From assembly GCF_000421185.1 (NCBI RefSeq), contig NZ_ATWJ01000008.1, positions 62,001 through 126,000 on the forward strand: 64,000 nucleotides of DNA, read 5' to 3'. Positions 16,894-24,843 of this stretch are shown here, one piece after another. Source of the DNA: Ornithinimicrobium pekingense DSM 21552 (GTDB lineage Bacteria > Actinomycetota > Actinomycetes > Actinomycetales > Dermatophilaceae). Position 1 is the stretch's first letter. Each line of letters begins with the position of its first letter. Both the position numbers and the translations under genes were made by a program. The notes beneath the pieces are model-generated. The model was not told the DNA's origin and searched no databases. It saw nothing but the letters and a program-made list of their open reading frames with translations.

Positions 16894-17738
16894 GCAGCCA
16901 GTCCGTCAGCGTCGCCGGACGCACGCTGAGGGTGAGCAACCTGGACAAGGTGCTCTACCCCTCGACCGGCACCACCAAGGGCGAGGTGCTGACCTACTAC
17001 GTCACCCACGCCGACCAGATCCTGCCCGAGCTCCAGGGGCGCCCGGTGACCCGGATCCGCTGGCCCGAGGGGGTGGCCCAGGACCACTTCTTCGAGAAGA
17101 ACCTGCCGCCGGGGGCCCCCGACTGGTTGCCGCGGGTCACCGTTCCCACCCCCGGCTCGTCGCGCGGTCGCGACACCATGACCTTCCCCCTGGTCACCGA
17201 CCTGGCCGGGCTCGTCTACCTGGTCAACCTCGGCAGCCTGGAGCTGCACGTGCCCCAGTGGCGGGTGGACGACGACGGCCGGCCCCAGCCGCCGGACCGC
17301 ATGGTGGTCGACCTCGACCCCGGTCCGGGCGCGGGGCTGGCGGAGTGCGCGCGCGTCGCGCTGCTCGTGCGTGACCGCCTCGAGGGCGTGGGTCTCGCGG
17401 CGCACCCGGTCACCAGCGGCAGCAAGGGCATGCAGCTCTACGCCGACCTCGAGGGCACCCGGTCCTCCGACGAGGTCAGCGCCGTCGCCAAGGCCCTCGC
17501 CGAGCACCTGGAGGAGGAGCACCCCGGTCTCATCACCTCACGGATGACCAAGGCGTTGCGTCCCGGCAAGGTCTTCCTGGACTGGAGCCAGAACAACGGC
17601 GCCAAGACGACGATCTGCCCGTGGTCCCTGCGCGGGCGCGAGCGTCCTCAGGTCGCCCTGCCCCGCGCCTGGGACGAGGTCGAGTCGGCCGCGGCCGGCG
17701 ACGAGCCGCTCACCCAGCGCACCCTCGACGAGGTATGA
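16890..17738 (+). CDS. LigD-type polymerase/primase domain protein
   Basis: A 282-residue archaeo-eukaryotic primase-like polymerase of the LigD PolDom family, which fills gaps and adds ribonucleotides at breaks. Motifs: AQDHFFEKNLPPG, catalytic Asp pair in VVDLDPGPG, SGSKGMQLY, and FLDWSQNNGAKTT. It starts at GTG 16890 with GGAGGAG just upstream and shares a GTGA overlap with the ligase gene, so both are made from one message. Ku is divergent. A strong hairpin follows the stop. Confidence 0.93.
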   Translation: MSSQSVSVAGRTLRVSNLDKVLYPSTGTTKGEVLTYYVTHADQILPELQGRPVTRIRWPEGVAQDHFFEKNLPPGAPDWLPRVTVPTPGSSRGRDTMTFPLVTDLAGLVYLVNLGSLELHVPQWRVDDDGRPQPPDRMVVDLDPGPGAGLAECARVALLVRDRLEGVGLAAHPVTSGSKGMQLYADLEGTRSSDEVSAVAKALAEHLEEEHPGLITSRMTKALRPGKVFLDWSQNNGAKTTICPWSLRGRERPQVALPRAWDEVESAAAGDEPLTQRTLDEV

Positions 17739-17740
17739 GG

Positions 17741-17769
17741 CCGGGCCGGCCCCGGAGCCGCCGGCCCGG
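17741..17769 (+). terminator. hairpin between convergent genes
   Basis: A perfect 10-bp stem CCGGGCCGGC / GCCGGCCCGG with a 9-base loop sits between the polymerase stop and the flippase-like gene. It can end transcription from both sides. Confidence 0.65.
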
Positions 17770-17781
17770 ACGGCGCGCCCC

Positions 17782-18762
17782 TCACAGCACCCCCGCCGAA
17801 CGCAACCGGACCGCCGCGGCCAGGCCGACCGGGACGGGCAGCCAGAGGGAGAGCAGGCGGTAGAGCAGGACCGCCGGGAGGGCGGCCGCCAGGGGCGTGC
17901 CGACCGCGACCAGCCCAGCCGTCATGGCGGCCTCGACCCCGCCCGTCCCACCGGGGGTCGGGACCGCCGACCCCACCCCGGCACCGACCAGGACCACCAC
18001 CAGCGCGTCGAGCGGGTGGACCGCGGTCCCCACGGCCATCGCGCTGGCCCACAGCGCCCCGGCCAGGGCGGTCGACAGCAGCACCGCCCCCCCGAGCGCC
18101 TGCAGCCACCGGCGCGGCGAGCGCAGGACGACGCGCAGGGCCGCACGGACGTGGGTCAGCTGCTCGACAACCTGCTGTCGTCGTGCCCGCACGGCCCAGG
18201 CCAGGCCGGCCGCCAGCGCTGCGGCGCCGACCGCGACGACCACCGTCGCGGTCGCCGTGGGCGCACCGAGCTCGGGCAACCTGCGGCCGGGGGCCAGCGC
18301 CGCGGCCACGAGCAGGACGACCGTCACCACCAGCTGGGCCGCCTGGGCGCCGGCGACCGCACCGACCGCGACCGGCGTGTCCTCGCCGCTGCGGCGCAGG
18401 AGCCGCAGGTTGACGGCGTGCGCGCCGAGCCCCGCCGGCGTGACGATCCGGGCCCCGGCGGCCACCACCTGGGCGGCGACCACGCGGCGCAGCAGGAGCC
18501 GGCCCGGCACGAACCCGGACAGGTTCCACCCGGCACCCAGGAAGGAGACGGCGGTCAGCAGCGCCGCGACGAGCACCCAGCCCCAGCCCCGTCCCGAGAC
18601 CGTGACCTGGTCGAGTGGCACGCCCTGCCGCAGCAGCACGGCGACGGCCACCGCGACGGCGACCACCGCCACGACCGCCCGCACCCAGGAGCGCCCGCCG
18701 GCGGGATCGTCGTGGGCCGCCGTCACGGTCCTCGGGTTCTGCGGACAGGTCACGGCGGACAT
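17782..18762 (-). CDS. flippase-like membrane protein (lysylphosphatidylglycerol synthase TM family)
   Basis: A 326-residue protein with about eight hydrophobic segments. It resembles the UPF0104/AglD/MprF transmembrane family: GAGWNLSGFVPGRLLLRRVV near the N-terminus, then TPAGLGAHAVNLRLLRRSG, and the late PTPGGTGGVEAAM and LLYRLLSLWLPVPVG segments typical of the family. Members are thought to move lipid or isoprenoid-linked substrates across the membrane; the substrate here is unknown. ATG 18762 is preferred over a farther in-frame ATG because AGGAG lies 5 bases upstream. It is downstream of, but separated by hairpins from, the sulfur operon. Confidence 0.78.
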   Translation of the reverse strand: MSAVTCPQNPRTVTAAHDDPAGGRSWVRAVVAVVAVAVAVAVLLRQGVPLDQVTVSGRGWGWVLVAALLTAVSFLGAGWNLSGFVPGRLLLRRVVAAQVVAAGARIVTPAGLGAHAVNLRLLRRSGEDTPVAVGAVAGAQAAQLVVTVVLLVAAALAPGRRLPELGAPTATATVVVAVGAAALAAGLAWAVRARRQQVVEQLTHVRAALRVVLRSPRRWLQALGGAVLLSTALAGALWASAMAVGTAVHPLDALVVVLVGAGVGSAVPTPGGTGGVEAAMTAGLVAVGTPLAAALPAVLLYRLLSLWLPVPVGLAAAVRLRSAGVL

Positions 18763-18876
18763 GGATGCTCCTGCTGCTGGGGTCGTCGCCCCCGGGCTCC
18801 GGGGGTCCTGCATCCAGGACACCGCGGGCGCGGCCGCAGATGAAGGGTGCTGCCCCTCCGGGTGGCGGGTGGGGCT

Positions 18877-18915
18877 CCCCCGGGCCGCCGGGGGTTGTCC
18901 CCCCGGCAGCCGGGG
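18877..18915 (-). terminator. tandem hairpins ending the sulfur operon
   Basis: Two perfect hairpins, CCCCGG-CAG-CCGGGG (18901-18915) directly after the cbiX stop and CCCCCGG-GCCG-CCGGGGG (18877-18894), separate the sulfur operon from the flippase-like gene. Confidence 0.6.
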
Positions 18916-19620
18916 TCAGGCTCCCGTGCCCGCCTCGCCGTAGCGGCGCACGACGAGCGCCGTCAGCGCCGGGTGACCCAGCAACGGGCCGGAGGCCACC
19001 GTCCCGAGCTCGCCGGCGGCGAGGCGGGCCCGCTCGACGAAGTGCCCGGGAGCGAGCAGGTGGGTCGCCACCACCACCCGCCGGTGCCCTGCCGCCCGCA
19101 GCCGGCGCACCTCCTCCTGGGGCCGGGGACCGGGACCGCTGAGGTATGCCGTGCCGGCCGCCGTGCCCAGGCGGCGCGCGAGCAGCCCCGACACCTGCAC
19201 CACCTCGGCCCGGGCGCTGTCGACGCTGGAGCCGGCCGCGGTGAGCACCACCGCGTCGGGCGGCGCCCCGGGGTCGCCGCAGGCCTCGAGCACCCGGTCC
19301 GCCAGAGCGGTCACCACCTCGGCCGCGTCCCCGAGCGCCGGAGTCACGGTCGCGTCGGGCGCCACCGCCACCGCGCCGGGCACGTCGTGCCGCACGTGGT
19401 AGCCGGAGGCCAGGAAGAGCGGCACGACGACCGGCGCGGTGCTGCGGGCCAGCACCTCCTCCAGCGTCGGACCGCAGACGTCGACGTAGCCGACCGCGTG
19501 CTCGGTGCGCAGGTCGGCGGCCGCCGCGGCGGCGCACTCCTCGACGGCGCGGCGTCCCTCGGCGCTGGCGGTCCCGTGGGCCGCGACGACAAGGGCACGG
19601 GTGCGCGCGGGACGGCTCAC
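18916..19620 (-). CDS. CbiX/SirB-type sirohydrochlorin chelatase
   Basis: A 234-residue chelatase of the CbiX family that probably inserts iron into sirohydrochlorin to give siroheme, the cofactor of SirA. It carries the metal-binding His in VVAAHGTAS, a second conserved His region FLASGYHVRHDVPG and THLLAPGHF. At this length it contains both halves of a duplicated CbiX fold. GTG 19620 overlaps the tauE stop (GTGA). It is the last gene of the sulfur operon. It completes the pathway because the upstream CysG-like protein may lack efficient chelatase function. Confidence 0.85.
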   Translation of the reverse strand: MSRPARTRALVVAAHGTASAEGRRAVEECAAAAAADLRTEHAVGYVDVCGPTLEEVLARSTAPVVVPLFLASGYHVRHDVPGAVAVAPDATVTPALGDAAEVVTALADRVLEACGDPGAPPDAVVLTAAGSSVDSARAEVVQVSGLLARRLGTAAGTAYLSGPGPRPQEEVRRLRAAGHRRVVVATHLLAPGHFVERARLAAGELGTVASGPLLGHPALTALVVRRYGEAGTGA

Positions 19621-20534
19621 CGCAGGACCGTGTCCGCCGGCTCGGGAGCCGCCGAGGGGGCCGCCCGCCGCGCCCGCAGCAGCCGGCGCGAGACCACGCC
19701 TGCGACGAGCAGGAGCGAGACCGCCAGCACCGCGAGGCGCAGGGCGACGCCGGCCAGCTCCCCCGCGCCCGCGACCGCCAGCACGGGGCCCAGGTTGAGG
19801 TTGACGATCATCACCCCGACGGCCACGCCGAGCACCTCCGGGGGCATCCGGCCGGCCAGCAGCGCGGCGGCCGGGGCCGCCAGCACGCCCCCGGCCATGA
19901 GCGCCAGGATGGTCCCCGCGTGCAGACCGGACAGTCCCAGACCGACGAGGAACCCGACGCTGGCGCACACCGTCACCACGAGCTCGGAGGCGGACACCGA
20001 GCCGATGACCCGGCGCGGGCTGGCCGGACCGGTGGTCAGCAGCGTGGACGTGACCACCGGCCCCCATCCCCCGCCCCCGGTGGCGTTGACGATGCCGCCG
20101 ACCAGTCCCAGGGGTCCGAGGAACCGCCGCCGCCGGGCCCAGGCCGTGGCGCCCGCCACCGCCGCCGGGGGCCGGGTGAGGAAGCGCACGACGACCGCGA
20201 CCCCGAGCAGCAGCAGCAGGACCGCCATGACCGGGCGGGCGACGGTCGCGGGCAGGGAGGTGAGCAGGGTCGCCCCGAGCAGACCACCGAGGCCGCCCGG
20301 CAGCGCCAGGCGCCGCACGATCGTCCAGTCGACGTTGCCGGCCCGCCAGTGGCTGGCGCCCGAGGCCAGCGTGGTGCCCAGCTGCGCCAGGTTGACCGAG
20401 GCGCTCACCAGAGCCGGAGTGAGCCCCGTGGCCAGCAGCAGGGAGGCGGAGGTGACGCCGTACCCCATCCCGAGGGACCCGTCGACGAGCTGCGCGCCGA
20501 AGCCGGCGAGGGCGATGAGGAGCAGAGTGGTCAC
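19617..20534 (-). CDS. TauE/SafE-family anion exporter
   Basis: A 305-residue membrane protein with two repeats of about four hydrophobic segments, the TauE/SafE (DUF81) layout. Family marks are GFGAQLVDGSLGMGYGVTSA near the N-terminus and LVGGIVNATGGGGWGPVVTS at the start of the second half. Members move sulfite, sulfoacetate or similar anions. Placed inside the sulfate-reduction operon with GTGA overlaps on both sides, it may export excess sulfite or take up a sulfur anion (inference). No ABC sulfate transporter is present in the window. Confidence 0.87.
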   Translation of the reverse strand: MTTLLLIALAGFGAQLVDGSLGMGYGVTSASLLLATGLTPALVSASVNLAQLGTTLASGASHWRAGNVDWTIVRRLALPGGLGGLLGATLLTSLPATVARPVMAVLLLLLGVAVVVRFLTRPPAAVAGATAWARRRRFLGPLGLVGGIVNATGGGGWGPVVTSTLLTTGPASPRRVIGSVSASELVVTVCASVGFLVGLGLSGLHAGTILALMAGGVLAAPAAALLAGRMPPEVLGVAVGVMIVNLNLGPVLAVAGAGELAGVALRLAVLAVSLLLVAGVVSRRLLRARRAAPSAAPEPADTVLR

Positions 20535-21757
20535 GCGACCGCCTCGGCACGGACGGCCGCGGGCCAGGCGTGCGCCAGGCGCACGACGTCCCCGACGACG
20601 ACCACGGCGGGGGACGCCACGCCCACCCGCTCGGCCAGGTCGGCGATGTCGGCGAGGGTCCCGAGCGTCACGCGCTGCTCCGGGGTCCAGCCGCGCTCGA
20701 CGATCCCCACCGGGCACCCGGCCGGCCGGCCGCGGGCCACCAGGCGGGCGGCGGTCTCGCGCAGGGTGGCGACGCCCATCAGCAGCACGAGCGTGTGGTC
20801 CGCACCTGGCGGCACCGCCGCGATCTGCTCGTGACCGGTCACCACCGTGAAGCCGCGGGCGACGCCCCGGTGCGTGACGGGGATCCCTGCGGCGGCCGGC
20901 ACCGACACCGCGCTGGTCACCCCGGGGACGACCTCGACGGGCACGCCTGCCCGCTCGCAGGCCAGCCGCTCCTCCCCGCCGCGGCCCAGCACATAGGGGT
21001 CTCCGCCCTTGAGCCGCACGACCCCGCGCCCGGCCGAGCCGTGCTCGACCAGGATCCGGTTGATCTCGTCCTGGGGGACCAGATGGTGTCCCGGCGTCTT
21101 GCCCACGTCCACGACGGTCACGGTCCCGGGCAGCGCCTCCAGGACCCCTTGAGGGACCAGCCGGTCGGTCACGACGACGTCGGCCGAGGCCAGCAGCTGG
21201 GCGGCGCGCCGGGTCAGCAGGCCGTCGTCACCCGGGCCGGCGCCGACGAGCGCGACCCACCCCCGCCGCGGACGACGTGCCCGCAGGTCCACGGCACCGG
21301 AGCGGAGGTGGTCGGTGACCGCGTCCCGGACCGCCACGGCCCGGCGGGGGTCGCCGCCGGCGTGCACCGCGACCCGCACCGTGCCGTCGGGCAGGGCCAC
21401 CTCGCCCCGGGCCGGGACCTGCGCCGTCCCCAGGGAAGCCTCGCCCGCCGTCACGCAGAAGACGCGCCGTTCCTCGGCGTCGGTCGCGACACGGGCGTCC
21501 ACGGCCGGGTCGCCGGTGGCGGTGTGCACCAGCCAGGCCCCCCGGAGGTCGGCCGGGCCCGCATAGCGGCGGGGGACCCACAGCAGGGCGCCACGGCCGG
21601 CCAGGTCGGCGAGCAGGCTGCACAGCGAGGGCGAGACCACGGTCACCTCCGCGCCGTCGGCAAGCAGGTCCTGCACCCGGCGCGCCGACACCGGCCCTCC
21701 GCCGACGGCCACGACCCGGCGGCCCTCGAGCGAGAGCCCGAGCAGGGTGGTGGCCAC
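20531..21757 (-). CDS. siroheme synthase: precorrin-2 dehydrogenase fused to uroporphyrinogen-III methyltransferase
   Basis: A 408-residue CysG-like fusion. The N-terminal 150 residues form a Met8-type NAD-binding domain (VVAVGGGPVSARRVQDL). The C-terminal part is a SAM-dependent SUMT with VGAGPGDDGLLT, VRLKGGDPYVLGRGGEE and GIPVTHRG. It should turn uroporphyrinogen III into sirohydrochlorin. In the N-terminal domain, the Asp-rich site following the sheet reads HTATGDPAVD, with one of the usual acidic pair replaced by Gly. This could weaken the dehydrogenase/chelatase step and would explain the separate CbiX gene. Start GTG 21757; the end overlaps tauE. Confidence 0.88.
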   Translation of the reverse strand: MATTLLGLSLEGRRVVAVGGGPVSARRVQDLLADGAEVTVVSPSLCSLLADLAGRGALLWVPRRYAGPADLRGAWLVHTATGDPAVDARVATDAEERRVFCVTAGEASLGTAQVPARGEVALPDGTVRVAVHAGGDPRRAVAVRDAVTDHLRSGAVDLRARRPRRGWVALVGAGPGDDGLLTRRAAQLLASADVVVTDRLVPQGVLEALPGTVTVVDVGKTPGHHLVPQDEINRILVEHGSAGRGVVRLKGGDPYVLGRGGEERLACERAGVPVEVVPGVTSAVSVPAAAGIPVTHRGVARGFTVVTGHEQIAAVPPGADHTLVLLMGVATLRETAARLVARGRPAGCPVGIVERGWTPEQRVTLGTLADIADLAERVGVASPAVVVVGDVVRLAHAWPAAVRAEAVA

Positions 21758-21758
21758 G

Positions 21759-23126
21759 TCAGGTCCTCAGCCCGGCGCCGACGAGGCCGGCAGCCAGCGT
21801 GGTGCCGTCGTGCGGGTCGACGACCAGCAGGCTGCCCAGCTCGCGCGACACGGCGTAGTCCTCCAGCGGCAACGGCTCGGCGAGCGCCAGGCCGACGCGC
21901 ACGAGGTCGTTGAGCCCGGCGCCCTCGCCCCCGACGTCCTCCACGTGCATGGCCGCGACGTCGAGCCGCTCGTGCAGGGTCGTCACCCGCGCGCGCACCG
22001 TGCGCGTGCCGTGCTTGACCAGCACGCGGGCACCGGGGAACAGGGGCTGCTCGGTGAGCCAGCACAGCACCGCGTCGGCCTGCCGCACGGGCACCGGCAC
22101 CGCCTCCGCACCGACGACCAGGTCGCCGCGCGAGATGTCCAGCTGGTCGGCCAGCCGGAGGGTCACCGACAGCGGGGCCACGGCCCGCTCGACGCTGACA
22201 CCGCCGCGGTCGATGCCCACCACGGTCGTGCGCCGGCCCGAGGGCGACACCACGACGTCGTCGCCGACGCGGACCACCCCCGACGCGACGTGCCCGGCAT
22301 ACCCGCGGTAGTCCACGAACGCCGGGTCGACCGCGCCGTGCTGGGGGCGCAGCACCAGCTGGACCGGCATCCGGAACGGCTGGCCCGTCTCCTCCCCCGT
22401 GGGCAGGGCCTCGAGGAGCTGCAGCAGCGTGGGCCCGGGATACCACGGCGTCCGGGTGGAGGGTTCCACGACGTTGTCGCCGTGCAGCGCCGAGACCGGC
22501 ACCACCGAGACGTCCACCAGGCCGAGGGCCTCGGCCAGGGAGGCCACGTCGGCGGAGACGGCGGCGTGGACGGCCTGCGCGTCGGGCACGAGGTCGATCT
22601 TGTTGAGCGCGACGACGACGTGCGGGGCGCGGAGCAGCCCGACGACGGCCAGGTGCCGGCGGGTCTGCTCGACGACACCGTGCCGGGCGTCGACGAGGAC
22701 GACGACGACGTCGGCGGTGCTGGCGCCGGTGACGGTGTTGCGCGTGTACTGCACGTGGCCGGGGCAGTCGGCGAGGATGAACGAGCGGGTCGCGGTGGCG
22801 AAGTAGCGGTAGGCCACGTCGATCGTGATGCCCTGCTCGCGCTCGGCGCGCAGGCCGTCGGTGAGCAGGGCCAGGTCGGCGAGCTCACCCACCCAGCCGC
22901 GCCGCCGCGACGCCTGCTCGACGGCCGCCATCTGGTCGGCGAGCACCGACCTGGTGTCGTGCAGGAGACGGCCGACGAGCGTGGACTTGCCGTCGTCCAC
23001 CGACCCGGCGGTCGCCAGCCGCAGCAGGGTGGGCGCCGTGGTGGGCACGGTGTCGGTGTCGTTGTCGTTGTCGGTGTCGTTGTCGTTGTCGGTGTCGTTG
23101 TCGTTGTCGTTGACCAGGGTGCTCAT
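21759..23126 (-). CDS. cysN: sulfate adenylyltransferase subunit 1 (CysN)
   Basis: A 455-residue GTPase subunit that drives APS formation with CysD. It has GSVDDGKST (P-loop), DCPGH and NKID, followed by EF-Tu-like domains 2 and 3. No APS kinase domain is fused. The N-terminus is odd: residues 6-25 are a low-complexity Asn-Asp-Thr tract encoded by three exact 18-bp repeats. The ATG at 23126 shares one base with the cysD stop (TGATG). Without this tract the protein would begin at the usual position just before TLLRLATAGSVD. Confidence 0.94.
   Translation of the reverse strand: MSTLVNDNDNDTDNDNDTDNDNDTDTVPTTAPTLLRLATAGSVDDGKSTLVGRLLHDTRSVLADQMAAVEQASRRRGWVGELADLALLTDGLRAEREQGITIDVAYRYFATATRSFILADCPGHVQYTRNTVTGASTADVVVVLVDARHGVVEQTRRHLAVVGLLRAPHVVVALNKIDLVPDAQAVHAAVSADVASLAEALGLVDVSVVPVSALHGDNVVEPSTRTPWYPGPTLLQLLEALPTGEETGQPFRMPVQLVLRPQHGAVDPAFVDYRGYAGHVASGVVRVGDDVVVSPSGRRTTVVGIDRGGVSVERAVAPLSVTLRLADQLDISRGDLVVGAEAVPVPVRQADAVLCWLTEQPLFPGARVLVKHGTRTVRARVTTLHERLDVAAMHVEDVGGEGAGLNDLVRVGLALAEPLPLEDYAVSRELGSLLVVDPHDGTTLAAGLVGAGLRT
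23051..23111 (-). repeat. 18-bp tandem repeat in cysN 5' end
   Basis: Three perfect copies of TGTCGGTGTCGTTGTCGT (23051-23104) plus a partial copy. It is in frame and encodes the NDNDTD tract of CysN. Confidence 0.9.
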
Positions 23127-24070
23127 CAGAAGTACCCCTCCTTCTTGCGGTCCTCCATGGCGGCCTCGGAGAGGCGGTCGTCGGCGCGGGTGGCGCCGCG
23201 CTCGGTGACGGTCGTCGTGGCGACCTCGGTGATCACGGCCTGCACGTCGCGGGCCTGCGAGGGGACGGCCCCCGTGCACGACATGTCGCCGACCGTGCGG
23301 TAGCGCACGGTGCGGGTGCCGACGGGCTCGCCCGCCCGCGGAGCCGTCCACGGCGACGGGGTGAGCAGCATGCCGTCACGCTCGAAGACCTCGCGCTCGT
23401 GGGCGTAGTAGAGCGGCGGCAGCTCGATGCCCTCCCGGGCGACGTAGCGCCACACGTCCAGCTCGGTCCAGTTGGACAGCGGGAAGACGCGCACGTGCTC
23501 GCCGGGTCGGTGGCGGGTGTTGTAGAGGCGCCACAGCTCGGGCCGCTGGTTCTTGGGGTCCCACTGCCCGAAGGAGTCGCGCAGGCTCACCACCCGTTCC
23601 TTGGCCCGGGCCTTGTCCTCGTCGCGGCGGCCGCCGCCGAAGACCCCGTCGAAGCGGCGCTCCTCGATGGCGTCGAGCAGGGGCAGCGTCTGCAGCGGGT
23701 TGCGGGTGCCGTCGGCGCGCTCGCGCAGCCGCCCGTCGTCGAGGTAGTCCTGGACGCGGGCGACCACGAGGTCGACGCCGAACCGCTCGACGGTGGCGTC
23801 GCGGAAGGCCAGCACCTCGGGGAAGTTGTGCCCGGTGTCGACGTGCACGACGGGGAAGGGCAGCCGGGTCGGCCACAGCGCCTTGGCGGCGAGGTGCAGC
23901 ATCACCACGGAGTCCTTGCCGCCGGAGAACAGCAGCGCGGGCCGCTCCAGCTCGGCGACCACCTCACGGATGATGTGGATCGCCTCGCTCTCGAGGGCGT
24001 CGAGCAGGTCCGGCGCGGAGCCGGCGTGCGGGTCCAGCTCGCGCGCGAGCTCGACGCGGTATGTCGTCAC
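23126..24070 (-). CDS. cysD: sulfate adenylyltransferase subunit 2 (CysD)
   Basis: A 314-residue PP-loop ATP sulfurylase subunit, which joins sulfate to AMP from ATP. The PP-loop is FSGGKDSVVMLHLA; other family blocks are VDTGHNFPEVLAFRD, GGGRRDEDKARAKER, FPLSNWTELDVW and VGDMSCTG. Length is as expected. GTG 24070 follows GAGGAG by 5 bases, and overlaps the cysH stop by 4 bases. It works as a complex with CysN, encoded next. Confidence 0.95.
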   Translation of the reverse strand: MTTYRVELARELDPHAGSAPDLLDALESEAIHIIREVVAELERPALLFSGGKDSVVMLHLAAKALWPTRLPFPVVHVDTGHNFPEVLAFRDATVERFGVDLVVARVQDYLDDGRLRERADGTRNPLQTLPLLDAIEERRFDGVFGGGRRDEDKARAKERVVSLRDSFGQWDPKNQRPELWRLYNTRHRPGEHVRVFPLSNWTELDVWRYVAREGIELPPLYYAHEREVFERDGMLLTPSPWTAPRAGEPVGTRTVRYRTVGDMSCTGAVPSQARDVQAVITEVATTTVTERGATRADDRLSEAAMEDRKKEGYF

Positions 24071-24843
24071 GAGGTCTCCTCGGTCGTGGTGGCAGCGGCC
24101 GTGCCCGGGTGCAGTCCGCACTCGGTCTTGGCGAACCCGGCCCAGCGGCCCGCCCGCGGGTCATCGCCGTCCACCACCGGGCGGGTGCAGGGGGCGCAGC
24201 CGATGGAGGGGTAGCCCTGTGCCAGGAGCGGGTTCGCCGGGAGCAGGTGGCGCTCGGCGTGGGCCCGCACCTGCTCGGAGGTCCACGCCGCCAGCGGGTT
24301 GACCTTCACCAGGCCGAAGGCCTCGTCCCACGTCACCAGCGGGGTGTCGGCCCGCGTCGGGCCCTCCTCGCGGCGGACGCCGGTGACCCAGGCGTCGTAG
24401 CCGGCGAGGGCACGTCGCAGCGGCTCCACCTTGCGCAGGCGGCAGCAGGCGCCGGGGTCGCGGGCGAAGAGGTCCTTGCCCAGCCTGGCGTCCTGCGCGG
24501 CCACCGTCAGCTCCGGCCGCACGTCGACGACCGTGACGTCGAGCAGGTCGGCGACCCGGTCTCGTGTGGCCACCGTCTCCGGGAAGTGGTAGCCGGTGTC
24601 GAGGAAGAGGACGTCCACCCCGGGCAGGTGCTCGGCCACGACGTGCGGCAGGACCGTGTCCTGCATGCTGCACGCCACGGCGACCCGGCCGCGGAAGTGC
24701 GCGGCGGCCCAGGCGAGGACGCCGTCCGTGTCCTCGGCACCTCCGTCGGCGAACCGCTCCTGCGCCTCCTGGGCGAGGGCGCGCAGCCGCTCCGTCCGCG
24801 CGTCGACCCGTCGCGGCTGTGCCGGGTGGGTGGTGGCGGTCAT
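24067..24843 (-). CDS. cysH: APS reductase (CysH, iron-sulfur type)
   Basis: A 258-residue adenylylsulfate reductase that gives sulfite. The paired cysteines of the [4Fe-4S] form are present: CC in GACCRLRKVEPL and CxxC in GCAPCTRPV, with the catalytic Cys in the C-terminal TECGLH. The nucleotide-binding region is VACSMQDTVLPHVV. The absence of an APS kinase gene in the operon agrees with use of APS rather than PAPS. ATG 24843 overlaps the sirA stop (ATGA) and its own end overlaps cysD. Confidence 0.94.
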   Translation of the reverse strand: MTATTHPAQPRRVDARTERLRALAQEAQERFADGGAEDTDGVLAWAAAHFRGRVAVACSMQDTVLPHVVAEHLPGVDVLFLDTGYHFPETVATRDRVADLLDVTVVDVRPELTVAAQDARLGKDLFARDPGACCRLRKVEPLRRALAGYDAWVTGVRREEGPTRADTPLVTWDEAFGLVKVNPLAAWTSEQVRAHAERHLLPANPLLAQGYPSIGCAPCTRPVVDGDDPRAGRWAGFAKTECGLHPGTAAATTTEETS

